From an uncultured Oscillospiraceae bacterium (GTDB taxonomy: Bacteria > Bacillota > Clostridia > Oscillospirales > Acutalibacteraceae), in the NCBI GenBank assembly GCA_900542375.1, contig UQNI01000043.1, forward strand, positions 1 to 18,777: a stretch of DNA of 18,777 nt, given 5' to 3'. Below, in pieces: positions 1 through 7,919 of this stretch (the first letter of the stretch is position 1; every line of letters starts with the position of its first letter). The notes beneath the pieces were generated by a model, which did no database searches, had not been told where the DNA came from, and saw only the letters and a list, made by a program, of their open reading frames with translations. The translations under genes and the position numbers were made by a program.

Positions 1-453
1 CCCTCCTGCCGCTTCCGCCACCGCCACCGCGGCGTCGTTGCCGGAACGCAGCATCATACCGTAGAGCAGATCTTTCATTCTGATTTTCTCATCGGTCTTG
101 AGGTAAATCGAAGATCCTTCCTGACGCACCGCATTCTCCGATACCGTAGTGTACTCTTCCGGATCCATGGTTTCCAGCGCGATCAGCGCCGTCATGATCT
201 TCGTCGTGCTGGCGGGATACATGTGTGCGTCCTTCCGCTTATCGTAGAGAACTTTGCCGCTGGCAGCGTCGATGAGAACCGCTGTCTCCGCCGAGACGAC
301 GGGTTCCGCCGTGAAACTGCCTTCGGACTTCTCTGAAGCAGCGCTGACGCTGATCGCTTCGGCGGCATCGGAAGCCACGCTTACCGCCGCTTCCTCACTC
401 TGCCGGCCGCTGAACGACGTCCGGGCCCACAGGCTTCCGAAGATTAAAATAAT
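1..453 (-). CDS. D-alanyl-D-alanine carboxypeptidase (DacF/PBP5 type), fragment without start or C-terminus
   Basis: This is the N-terminal part of a low-molecular-weight penicillin-binding protein, which trims the terminal D-Ala from peptidoglycan stem peptides outside the membrane. The minus-strand frame reads a hydrophobic stretch (LFIILIFGSLWA, a signal-peptide core), a low-complexity Ala/Ser/Glu linker, then ETAVLIDAASGKVLYDKR, the nucleophile motif STTK followed by IMTALIALE, and the second motif SGN in RSGNDAAVAVAEAAGG. The KTG motif lies beyond the window edge. The frame is open up to two TGA codons at 472-477 and contains no ATG, GTG or TTG with a ribosome binding site, so the 5' end is missing; the upper coordinate is only where credible coding fades out. 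GC is about 59% against about 40% elsewhere, with GC-rich third codon positions. Family assignment is firm; whether this DNA belongs to the same genome is doubtful. Confidence 0.8.
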   Translation of the reverse strand, partial: MILIFGSLWARTSFSGRQSEEAAVSVASDAAEAISVSAASEKSEGSFTAEPVVSAETAVLIDAASGKVLYDKRKDAHMYPASTTKIMTALIALETMDPEEYTTVSENAVRQEGSSIYLKTDEKIRMKDLLYGMMLRSGNDAAVAVAEAAGG

Positions 454-454
454 G

Positions 455-490
455 AAAAGACACTGTTTGAATCATCAGACAGTGTCTTTT
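455..490. terminator. Hairpin terminator at the junction with the GC-rich segment
   Basis: Arms 455-466 and 479-490 are perfect 12-bp complements and extend inward by four more pairs (one G-T) to a 4-nt loop. A T-run follows on the plus strand and a shorter TTTT on the minus strand, so it could stop transcription both ways. The carboxypeptidase frame runs into it, which is not a natural gene start. It may be the end of a neighbouring unit or a hairpin at which two molecules were joined. Confidence 0.6.
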
Positions 491-568
491 TCATCATTAA
501 GCATACAATTCACTTCTGTCATTCATATGGACGTAGTAATCAAAATACAGATATATTGTAATATCAAA

Positions 569-610
569 ATATAAAAGGTGCTTCTGCCGCGGCAGAAGCA
601 CCTTTTATAT
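569..610 (-). terminator. Intrinsic terminator of ftsZ (42-bp perfect palindrome)
   Basis: The sequence from 569 to 610 is a perfect palindrome of two 21-nt halves, with a GC-rich centre and an A-rich/T-rich flank. It begins 6 nt after the ftsZ stop codon and ends in a TTTTATATTTT tract on the minus strand, which is the standard layout of a Rho-independent terminator. The symmetric A and T flanks would also allow it to work in the other direction. Confidence 0.9.
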
Positions 611-616
611 TTCAAA

Positions 617-1765
617 TTATTTTTTATTGCCGAAAATAGCCATAATATCCGTATAAGAATCGTCTTCATCCAATGGAGCTGCTTTTCTTTGGCTGTCCAC
701 TCTGGTAGCAGGAGCAGTGGTATTTGCTTGTCCAAACAGTGGAAGATCCAAATCATCATTTTGTTTCTTTTCTGTCTCTGCTGCTTTTGCGGCTGCGGAC
801 AAAGCTCTTGCTTCAGGAGAAAAACCGGTAGCAATAACCGTAACACTCATTTCATCTTCCATGCTTTCATCAAAAGCAGTACCCCAAATGATATTTGCGT
901 CAGGATGAACCATATCTGCAATCATTTCAGAAGCAATTGTAATTTCTTCCAAGCCAATATCAGGAGAAGATGTGATGTTAATGATAACACCCATAGCACC
1001 GCTGATGGATGTTTCCAAAAGAGGGCTGGAAATAGCGCGCTCTGCTGCTTGTCTTGCTTTATCTTCTCCGGAAGCACGTCCTACACCCATATGTGCGTAA
1101 CCTGCATCTTTCATAACGGAGTTGATATCTGCAAAGTCGAGGTTAACAATACCCGGATTTTTAATCAGGTCAGAAATACTTTGTACACCTTGGCGCAAAA
1201 TATCATCTGCAGCTTTAAAGGCATTTAATAAAGTCAATTTTTCTTTACTGATTAAGTGTAAACGCTCATTTGGAATAATCACAAGAGAATCTACGTGTTG
1301 ACAAAGAGCTTCAATTCCTTTTTCAGCTTGTTCCATACGGCGTCTGCCTTCAAATTTAAATGGTTTTGTTACAATACCAACGGTTAGAACACCTAAATCG
1401 CGTGCAACTTCCGCAACAATAGGAGCTGCACCTGTGCCGGTGCCACCACCCATACCGGCAGTGATAAATACCATATCAGCACCTTTCAGCTGCTCTGCAA
1501 TTTTTTCACGGCTTTCGGACGCAGCTTTGGAACCCATTTCAGGTTTTGCACCTGCACCTTTTCCTTTTGTAGAGTTATCTCCGATTGTAACTTTTTCTGT
1601 TGCCATAGAGCGATTCAACGCTTGCTGGTCTGTATTGATTGCAATAAAATCAACACCTTTTATACCCGATTCAATCATTCTATCAATTGCGTTGCCGCCG
1701 CCGCCGCCAACACCTACTACTTTTATTTGAACAACATCGTTTTCATTATCAATTTCAAAAGGCAT
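617..1765 (-). CDS. ftsZ: Cell division protein FtsZ
   Basis: FtsZ is the tubulin-like GTPase that polymerises at mid-cell into the ring recruiting the divisome. The 382-residue product has the N-terminal Rossmann signature GVGGGGGNAIDRM (about 18-30), the tubulin G-box GGGTGTG at 106-112, the site around IIPNERL, and the catalytic T7 loop NLDFAD at 208-213, so GTP binding and hydrolysis look intact. A variable linker starts near residue 322. The C-terminal peptide ends in YTDIMAIFGNKK, which differs from the common DIPxFLR-like tail that binds FtsA, SepF or ZapD. Start: ATG with GAGGAGG about 9 nt upstream. The gene is separated from ftsQ by a terminator and a 400-bp spacer with its own promoter, and is followed by a strong terminator, so it can be expressed as a single-gene unit. 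ftsA is not adjacent. Confidence 0.98.
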   Translation of the reverse strand: MPFEIDNENDVVQIKVVGVGGGGGNAIDRMIESGIKGVDFIAINTDQQALNRSMATEKVTIGDNSTKGKGAGAKPEMGSKAASESREKIAEQLKGADMVFITAGMGGGTGTGAAPIVAEVARDLGVLTVGIVTKPFKFEGRRRMEQAEKGIEALCQHVDSLVIIPNERLHLISKEKLTLLNAFKAADDILRQGVQSISDLIKNPGIVNLDFADINSVMKDAGYAHMGVGRASGEDKARQAAERAISSPLLETSISGAMGVIINITSSPDIGLEEITIASEMIADMVHPDANIIWGTAFDESMEDEMSVTVIATGFSPEARALSAAAKAAETEKKQNDDLDLPLFGQANTTAPATRVDSQRKAAPLDEDDSYTDIMAIFGNKK

Positions 1766-1842
1766 TGCTTTGTTCCTCCTCTAAATTCTCTCAACGTATT
1801 CCTATATAAAGTTAAGTTATCTGCAAAATTAGTTATACTATT

Positions 1843-1871
1843 AATTTATCACTTTTAGCGAAAAATTTCAA
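1843..1871 (-). promoter_or_regulatory. Candidate sigma-A promoter of ftsZ
   Basis: On the minus strand, TTGAAA (1866-1871) and TAAATT (1843-1848) are separated by 17 bp, and TGA just before the -10 resembles an extended -10 element. Transcription would begin near 1837, about 70 nt before the ftsZ ATG. The AT-richness of the region raises the chance of random matches, but the position after the ftsQ terminator fits. Confidence 0.6.
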
Positions 1872-2106
1872 TAAGTTTTCTCATGTTTTGTGTTAGATTA
1901 TTAACTTTGTGCATATATCGAGTAAAAGCGATATACTTTTTAATGAAAATGTCATTGATTCTCTGAAAATTTTTCAGCAAAATTTTTAATTTGTTCTTAT
2001 TTTACTTACATCTTGAAAACATCTTAAAAATCGCATTGTATTCAACCCATTTTATGTCTGTTTTTTTCTAATGATTGTTGCTTATTTTGATATATCATAA
2101 ATATAA

Positions 2107-2148
2107 AAAAGCAAGAAGTCAAGCGGTAACATATGGCTTCTTGCTTTT
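2107..2148 (-). terminator. Intrinsic terminator after ftsQ
   Basis: Arms 2107-2120 and 2135-2148 form a 14-bp stem with one G-U pair and a 14-nt loop, followed on the minus strand by TTTTTT. It lies 18 nt past the ftsQ stop codon and closes the long dcw transcript before ftsZ. Confidence 0.88.
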
Positions 2149-2166
2149 CAAATATGTCATTTTACT

Positions 2167-3060
2167 TTATGCAGCGTCTGAACCGGATGAAACAGAATAG
2201 TCAGGTGAAAAATAAACCTTATTGTTATCTGTTACCACGGATAAATCCAATGTTCCTTTTTCTGTTGACTGAATTTTTCCTGAATCAAATATACTCTTAG
2301 CAAATCTCGCTTTATAGGTTAAGTCTGTTGCAATACCAAAATTCATAGTTACTCTGCCATCATATACTGCTTTGATACTGTATGTGTCAGAAATATCAAT
2401 TTTTGTAATTTTATCCAGCCCGCTTTGCTCTATTGCATTTAGCAACTCAGTAAATGCTATTTTTTGGTCATTATCGGCATAAGTAATCTCTGTTCCAATC
2501 ACTGCCTCAGAGATATTTAAACCAACAATTTCAGGATAATCCGTTGGATATTCTGTTAGCTGTTCCACGGCTTTTCCATTGCTGTCTATCACCAGATATC
2601 CGCCGTTATACGATACTGCACCTGCTATGGTCGCATCAGAAACGCTAATAGATACTGTGCCAGGAAGCTTACGGGATATTGTTACCTCACCGATATAAGG
2701 AAGTTTCTCTTTGATATTCTGGACAGCATAGTCTTTATTAATTAAAAATAAATTGTTTCCCTCAGAAATTCCACTTTCTTTTATAATATCCTCTACACTG
2801 TATCTGGAAGTACCTGTTACTTCAATGGTACTGATTTTAAACAAAACGGTTAAGCTTAATGTAATTGCCGCTGCTATGATTACCACAAAAATAGAGAGAT
2901 AGAATAAAATTAAATTACGCTTCCTGTGTTTTGCTTTGGCCTTTACTTTTTTGGCCTGCATACTGCGTCCACGCGGTTGAGAATGAGCAGGACGGTTTCG
3001 ATATTCTACTTTTTTACTTGCAGTCTTTTGTAAGTTATTTTTTTGGTCATCCCTATTCAT
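2167..3060 (-). CDS. ftsQ: Cell division protein FtsQ/DivIB
   Basis: DivIB/FtsQ is a single-pass membrane protein that joins FtsL (and usually DivIC/FtsB) outside the membrane to control the septal synthase. The 297-residue protein has a basic cytoplasmic N-terminus rich in Lys and Arg (1-49), one membrane segment at about 50-73, then a POTRA domain at about 75-143 (ISTIEVTGTSRYSVEDII... LPGTVSISV). The remaining extracellular beta-domain carries the usual DYPEIVGL-type segment, and the tail is Ser-rich. Start: ATG with GGAGG 6 nt upstream. It is 18 bp downstream of murA and is the last gene before a terminator. Sequence conservation in this family is low outside POTRA, but topology and position in the cluster make the call secure. 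Confidence 0.93.
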   Translation of the reverse strand: MNRDDQKNNLQKTASKKVEYRNRPAHSQPRGRSMQAKKVKAKAKHRKRNLILFYLSIFVVIIAAAITLSLTVLFKISTIEVTGTSRYSVEDIIKESGISEGNNLFLINKDYAVQNIKEKLPYIGEVTISRKLPGTVSISVSDATIAGAVSYNGGYLVIDSNGKAVEQLTEYPTDYPEIVGLNISEAVIGTEITYADNDQKIAFTELLNAIEQSGLDKITKIDISDTYSIKAVYDGRVTMNFGIATDLTYKARFAKSIFDSGKIQSTEKGTLDLSVVTDNNKVYFSPDYSVSSGSDAA

Positions 3061-3078
3061 ACCAAACCTCCTGCTTTT

Positions 3079-4332
3079 TTACTTCCTAATAATATTCGCC
3101 CCTAATTGACTCAAAGATACTTCTATTTTTTCATATCCACGGTCTAAATAATTTAGTCCGTAAACAGATGTTTTTCCTTCCGCGGCCAACCCCGCAACTA
3201 CTAAGGCAGCAGCACCTCTTAATTCTGCTGCGCACACGCTGGTACCATAAAATTTAGGTACTCCTTCAATAATAGCGACTCTGCCTTCCACTTTAATTTT
3301 AGCACCCAGTCGTGTCAATTCGCATACATGTTTGTATCTGCTTTCAAAAATTGTTTCAACAAATACACTGGTTCCTTCTGCCAATGCAGCCATTGCCATT
3401 ACAGGGGCCTGAGCATCGGTAGGAAAGCCAGGATAAGGCATTGTTCTAACCAATTTTAACGGCTGTAGCCGCTTCGGTCCCGTAATACTTAATGCATCAC
3501 CTTTTAAGTGGTAGCTGCAGCCCGCCTCTTCAAATATGGGCAATACGGATTCCAAATGACTCGGAACAATATCTTTCAGTGTAATGTGACTGCCTGTTAC
3601 AGCAGCTGCTGACATAAACGTAGTTGCTGCAATTCGGTCTGCCATGACAGTATATTCGCATCCATGCAAATACTGTACTCCATCTATAATAATGGTACTT
3701 TCCCCTGCACCGGATATATGTGCTCCGCATTTATTTAGAAAATGAGCAAGGTCACAAATTTCGGGTTCTCTGGCTGCATTGTGGATTACTGTAACACCTT
3801 CAGCGCAAACCGAAGCCAACATAATATTTTCTGTAGCGCCTACACTTGGAAAAGCCAAACTGATATTATTTCCTTTTAATCCGTCACCGGTAGTACATTT
3901 CATACTGCCGTGACACTCTTTGATATGAACTCCCAATTTACCCAGTGCGGATAAATGCAAATCAATTGGTCTTGGTCCCAATTCGCATCCTCCCGGCAAC
4001 GAGAGACAAGCCTGACCGGTGCGGGTTAAAATTGCGCCTAAAAACACAATAGACGAACGCATTTCTCTCATTAAGTAATCCGGAATATCAGAATGGGTTA
4101 ACGTAGTGGGGTCTACAATTACATTATGCCCTTCTCTTTTGACGTTACAACCCAGATGTTCCAAAATTTTAATGCAAATATCTACGTCAGATAACCTGGG
4201 GCAATTATGTAGAATGCATTCGCTATTGCATAGCAAACAAGCAGACAGCAGAGGCAAGGCACTGTTTTTTGCTCCATGAATACTTACTTCACCCCGTAGT
4301 TTACATGGTCCAACGATATCAAGTCTTGCCAC
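3079..4332 (-). CDS. murA: UDP-N-acetylglucosamine 1-carboxyvinyltransferase MurA
   Basis: MurA transfers enolpyruvate from PEP to UDP-GlcNAc, the committed cytoplasmic step of peptidoglycan synthesis and the target of fosfomycin. The 417-residue product shows GAKNSALP with the catalytic Lys at 22, the mobile-loop motif LPGGCELGPRP with the PEP- and fosfomycin-reactive Cys at 116, REMRSS, and the closing DRGYEKI segment. I chose the GTG at 4330-4332: the GAGAGG motif is 9 nt upstream, and this start gives Lys22/Cys116 numbering close to the E. coli Lys22/Cys115. A GTG at 4341 would abut the ribosome binding site. It is rich in cysteine (18 residues). It lies between murG and ftsQ, a place where other Firmicutes often have murB or murD. 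Cys at the loop predicts fosfomycin sensitivity of the enzyme. Confidence 0.95.
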   Translation of the reverse strand: MARLDIVGPCKLRGEVSIHGAKNSALPLLSACLLCNSECILHNCPRLSDVDICIKILEHLGCNVKREGHNVIVDPTTLTHSDIPDYLMREMRSSIVFLGAILTRTGQACLSLPGGCELGPRPIDLHLSALGKLGVHIKECHGSMKCTTGDGLKGNNISLAFPSVGATENIMLASVCAEGVTVIHNAAREPEICDLAHFLNKCGAHISGAGESTIIIDGVQYLHGCEYTVMADRIAATTFMSAAAVTGSHITLKDIVPSHLESVLPIFEEAGCSYHLKGDALSITGPKRLQPLKLVRTMPYPGFPTDAQAPVMAMAALAEGTSVFVETIFESRYKHVCELTRLGAKIKVEGRVAIIEGVPKFYGTSVCAAELRGAAALVVAGLAAEGKTSVYGLNYLDRGYEKIEVSLSQLGANIIRK

Positions 4333-4424
4333 AACCAACACCCTCTCATCACATGAATATACATCTCATATTCATTAAAAGAATATTTACTGTATATACT
4401 ATGTTTTTGAAAAGATATTGTTCC

Positions 4425-5537
4425 CTATCCAACAATGTCCTTTATAATTTTATAAATGCGCTCATTGGCATCTAAAATTGCCATTTTTTTCGCATTTGCC
4501 GCCATTTCTTCCACCTTGCCTGTTTTTGCAAACAAATCTTCCACCGTTTTACAAAGCAGCTGACTTGTCAAATCTTTTTCTTCAATAATCATTGCGGCAT
4601 CTCGATTCACCATTGCCATTGCATTGTGATACTGATGATTTTCCGCAACATTTGGAGATGGAATTAAAATAGATGCTTTTCCCTGAGCCTGCAGCTCACT
4701 GAGTGTAATTGCGCCTGCACGGCAAATCACCAAATCTGCTGCAGCCAAACAATCAGGCATATCATTAATATATTCCCGAACATCTATATTTTTGGCTAAT
4801 TTAAGATTTAAACCTTTTTTTCCAAGCAAATCCGGCAGCCATTTTCCATATTGACCATATCCGTGTATGTGTTGAAACTGTCCTGTTTTTCCGCTTTGAA
4901 CCAATAAATCTGCCATGCCTTCATTCATATTACGTGCACCTAAACTGCCTCCAAATGATAAAATCACCGGTCTGCTGTCCAAACCCAATTTTGCTCTGGA
5001 AACGCGTTTATCCGCACGTATAATCTCCTGTCTTACAGGATTACCCGTTAATACACATTGGTCTGTTTCAAAATACTGGCGTGCGTCCTCAACAGCCAAC
5101 AATACTTTTGTTGCTTGTTTGGCCAACATTTTATTGGTCATTCCCGGAAACGCATTCTGCTCATGTATTACAGAAGGTACCCCCAGTTTTATAGCAGCAC
5201 GTATTACAGGACCGCTTACATAACCACCTGTTCCGATACAAATATCCGGTTTGAATTCTTGAATTAAACGTTTCGCCTCATTGCTGGAAGTAAAAATACG
5301 TCCTACTGTTTTGAAATTTTCCACAATATGTTTTGGTGTTAATTTACGCTGAAATCCTGAAATGGTAATTGTTTTAAATGCAAAGCCGGCGGCAGGAACC
5401 AGACGTTCTTCCATACCACCTTTATTGCCAATATATAATAATTTTGCATTTGGTTCTTTTTCTCGAATATAGCCTGCAATTGCCAAAGCAGGGTTAATAT
5501 GTCCTGCTGTGCCGCCTCCTGCAAACAGAACCTTCAT
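4425..5537 (-). CDS. murG: UDP-GlcNAc:lipid I N-acetylglucosaminyltransferase MurG
   Basis: MurG adds GlcNAc to lipid I on the inner face of the membrane to make lipid II, the step after MraY. It is a two-domain GT-B glycosyltransferase. Visible signatures are the N-terminal G-loop AGGGTAGHINPALAIA, the second G-loop SFGGSLGARNMN, and the donor-binding region CRAGAITLSELQ followed by PSPNVAENHQYHNA. I use the ATG at 5535-5537 (370 residues) because AAGG lies 11 nt upstream; a GTG three codons earlier is only 2 nt from it. The gene lies 35 bp after ftsW and about 90 bp before murA, within the same dcw transcript. Length and motifs are normal for the family. Confidence 0.97.
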   Translation of the reverse strand: MKVLFAGGGTAGHINPALAIAGYIREKEPNAKLLYIGNKGGMEERLVPAAGFAFKTITISGFQRKLTPKHIVENFKTVGRIFTSSNEAKRLIQEFKPDICIGTGGYVSGPVIRAAIKLGVPSVIHEQNAFPGMTNKMLAKQATKVLLAVEDARQYFETDQCVLTGNPVRQEIIRADKRVSRAKLGLDSRPVILSFGGSLGARNMNEGMADLLVQSGKTGQFQHIHGYGQYGKWLPDLLGKKGLNLKLAKNIDVREYINDMPDCLAAADLVICRAGAITLSELQAQGKASILIPSPNVAENHQYHNAMAMVNRDAAMIIEEKDLTSQLLCKTVEDLFAKTGKVEEMAANAKKMAILDANERIYKIIKDIVG

Positions 5538-5572
5538 AATAATCACAGCCTTTCGCCGTTTGTTAGAATATG

Positions 5573-6799
5573 CTAGCTTCTTTCCACTGCGGACGTTCGT
5601 GAAATAGACAATACAATACCCATTTGTATGAGCAAAATAATCAGCGACGTACCGCCATAGCTAAAGAATGGCAAGCTAATTCCTGTATTCGGAATGGTGT
5701 TGGTAACAACCATGATATTTAAAATAACCTGCATACCTACTTGGGATGTTAAGCCAATACCCAACAGCATACCAAATTTATCTTTTGCACGCAGAGATAA
5801 CGTAATACCTCTCCAGATTAATAAGATAAATAAAATAATGATAAGCAATGCACCAATAAAACCTAATTCTTCACATACAACTGCAAAGATAAAGTCATTT
5901 TGCGGCTCAGGTAAATATAAGTATTTTTGTCTGGATTGACCAAAACCCAAACCAAAAAATCCACCGGAGCCAATTGCCATAAGTGATTGCTTGGTTTGCC
6001 ATGTGTCAACACCTTCAGGGGGATTAAACGGGTTTAACCAACCTGCCACGCGGTCAGTAGCATAGTGCTGTGTCAATGTTAAAAACAAGAGTGCTGCAAC
6101 CGCCACAATCACAAACGCAATGATAAACCATTTTTTATCAACGCCGCCAACAAACATCATAATAGCTGCAATCAGAATTAAAATGATAGAAGCAGAAACG
6201 TGCGGCTCTATAAATACCAAACCAACGGTTACCGCTAATATGAACAAATGCGGCAGGACACCGACTTTAAAGGTATTCATCTTCCTAAAATTAACCGATA
6301 CAAAATGGGCAAACCATAAAATTAACGCAAATTTGGCAATTTCGGAAGGCTGAAAACTAACAGGTCCTAAGTTAATCCATCTATGTACGCCCTGAACGGC
6401 AGGAAGTACCAACACAACACCAAGTAAAAGCCACGAAATAATCAAAATAGGAATGGTAAGTTTATGAAAATGATGATAATCAAAATAGGAGATTGCAATC
6501 ATACCTGCAATACCCAATACAGCAAATATTGCCTGACGTTTGATAAAATAGAAACTGTCTCCGTCGTAATTATGGTATGCATAAGCATAGCTGGAGGAAA
6601 ATAGCATAACCAAACCAATGGATACCAAAACAAGTATGATAAACAAAAACGGAATATCAAGTCCTGCTCTGACAGAAAATAGATTCACTTTATTCCTGAT
6701 TTTTTTTCCGATATGGTCTTTGGAGGTTTTTGTTCCGTTCCCTACTTTTTTAGGGGGCATTCCTCTTCTTCCTTTTGCACCGGTTCTTCCGTTGGTCAT
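5573..6799 (-). CDS. ftsW: Septal peptidoglycan polymerase FtsW (SEDS family)
   Basis: FtsW is the SEDS glycosyltransferase that polymerises lipid II at the septum with its class B PBP partner. The 408-residue protein has a basic cytoplasmic extension of about 47 residues, then roughly ten membrane segments. Family signatures include GVHRWINLGPVSFQPSEIAK (about 137-156), the IEPHVSASI loop, QSLMAIGSGG, and YLPEPQNDFIFAV, whose Asp302 matches the catalytic Asp of RodA/FtsW, then CEELG and the terminal NTGISLPFFSYGGTS. Start: ATG with GGGAGGG 9 nt upstream. RodA, the elongation paralogue, is hard to separate by motif alone, but the position between mraY and murG beside ftsL and a class B PBP argues for FtsW. 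Confidence 0.95.
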   Translation of the reverse strand: MTNGRTGAKGRRGMPPKKVGNGTKTSKDHIGKKIRNKVNLFSVRAGLDIPFLFIILVLVSIGLVMLFSSSYAYAYHNYDGDSFYFIKRQAIFAVLGIAGMIAISYFDYHHFHKLTIPILIISWLLLGVVLVLPAVQGVHRWINLGPVSFQPSEIAKFALILWFAHFVSVNFRKMNTFKVGVLPHLFILAVTVGLVFIEPHVSASIILILIAAIMMFVGGVDKKWFIIAFVIVAVAALLFLTLTQHYATDRVAGWLNPFNPPEGVDTWQTKQSLMAIGSGGFFGLGFGQSRQKYLYLPEPQNDFIFAVVCEELGFIGALLIIILFILLIWRGITLSLRAKDKFGMLLGIGLTSQVGMQVILNIMVVTNTIPNTGISLPFFSYGGTSLIILLIQMGIVLSISRTSAVERS

Positions 6800-6844
6800 A
6801 TGATATTTCCCTCCCTTCTTTTATGCATATGCAATAAATTATTT

Positions 6845-7867
6845 TTAAACACCAAAAATAACCCAGACTAAAGATAAAATTCCAAAAATAACGGTAACTA
6901 AGCTAAATACACCGCAAATTTTAATTTCACTCCAACCACACATTTCAAAATGATGATGAATAGGGCTCATTTTAAACAGGCGTTTTCCTTTTGTGGCTTT
7001 AAAGTAGAGTACCTGCAATACAACAGATAAAATTTCTGCAATGTAAATAATGCCCAATGGGAACAACAAAATAGGCATATCCATTCCAAAAGCAAGGGCA
7101 CATACAATTCCGCCTAAAAATAAGGAGCCGGTATCACCCATAAATACTTTGGCCGGATTAAAATTCCATACCAAAAAACCCATGCAGCCACCTGCTACAC
7201 AAACTGACAGCAAACTGATACCTACTGTGTTAATGACGGTGCCAATGAGCATAAAGAACAATGCAACAAAAAATGTTACGGATGTATTTAAGCCATCAAT
7301 GCCGTCTGTAAAGTTAACAGCGTTTACAATACCTACAATTACAATTGCTGCTAAAATCCAATAACCATAACTCAAATCAACAGAGCCCACCAAAGGGATA
7401 AATGTTCTGGTATCTTCTCCTGCAAGGAATATGGATAATAAGTATGCACCTGCAACCAAAAATTGTAAAATTAACTTTTGCCATGCAGTAAGACCTAAAT
7501 TTCTTTTCTTTACCACTTTAATGTAATCATCAAAAAAGCCAATTGCACCAAAGCCTACTGCCATGAATAAACCGCCAAATACCTTTACTTGCATTAAAAC
7601 GGTTTCCCCAAAAATTCCCAGCGTTCCTCCGCCTGACATTGCATAGTAAATGGGAATGGTAATGACTGCCGAAACAACAATACCTATGATAAACATGATG
7701 CCGCCCATTGTGGGAGTACCATCTTTTTTAATATGCCATTTCGGACCTTCTTCACGAATGGTCTGACCAAAGTTAATTCGTTTTAAAAAAGGTATTAACC
7801 ACTTTCCCAACAGTGCTGTTATCCCAAACGACAATATCACCGCAATTAGCGAAAAAACGCCACTCAT
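6845..7867 (-). CDS. mraY: Phospho-N-acetylmuramoyl-pentapeptide transferase MraY
   Basis: MraY transfers phospho-MurNAc-pentapeptide from UDP to undecaprenyl phosphate, making lipid I at the membrane. The 340-residue, about ten-helix protein has all the hallmark motifs: PTMGGIMF near the N-terminus, the Mg-binding FFDDYIKV, NFTDGIDGLN, NPAKVFMGDTGSLFLGG, and the C-terminal HHHFE. Start: ATG preceded by AAAGGGTGG about 9 nt upstream. It follows the Mur-ligase-like small gene by about 50 bp and precedes ftsW by 45 bp. Nothing in it looks unusual. Confidence 0.98.
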   Translation of the reverse strand: MSGVFSLIAVILSFGITALLGKWLIPFLKRINFGQTIREEGPKWHIKKDGTPTMGGIMFIIGIVVSAVITIPIYYAMSGGGTLGIFGETVLMQVKVFGGLFMAVGFGAIGFFDDYIKVVKKRNLGLTAWQKLILQFLVAGAYLLSIFLAGEDTRTFIPLVGSVDLSYGYWILAAIVIVGIVNAVNFTDGIDGLNTSVTFFVALFFMLIGTVINTVGISLLSVCVAGGCMGFLVWNFNPAKVFMGDTGSLFLGGIVCALAFGMDMPILLFPLGIIYIAEILSVVLQVLYFKATKGKRLFKMSPIHHHFEMCGWSEIKICGVFSLVTVIFGILSLVWVIFGV

Positions 7868-7919
7868 CTCAATTATCCACCCTTTAATTTCACATATCTG
7901 CTGAATTCATACAACCCTT

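Larger units (their letters stand above)
1766..2166. other. AT-rich intergenic region between ftsQ and ftsZ
   Basis: These 401 bp hold no convincing open reading frame. On the minus strand they contain the ftsQ terminator (2107-2148), about 230 bp of very AT-rich DNA, a candidate sigma-A promoter (1843-1871), an untranslated leader of about 70 nt, and the ftsZ ribosome binding site. A small inverted repeat, CTGAAAA/TTTTCAG at 1963-1977, lies upstream of the promoter and could be a binding site or simply AT-rich chance. Confidence 0.7.

Noticed and set aside
254..574. A 106-codon plus-strand frame across the GC-rich segment.
   Set aside because: It is antisense to the carboxypeptidase motifs and crosses the terminator hairpin and the composition boundary.
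578..1228. A 216-codon open frame on the plus strand, antisense to the ftsZ 3' half.
   Set aside because: It lies almost wholly opposite conserved FtsZ codons, has cysteine- and serine-heavy shadow-like content and no ribosome binding site; it is a mirror of a real gene.
4354..4376. An ATGAATAT/ATATTCAT hairpin in the murG-murA gap as a terminator.
   Set aside because: The stem is wholly AT-rich apart from one pair and lacks a T-run on the transcribed strand; it cannot be told from chance.
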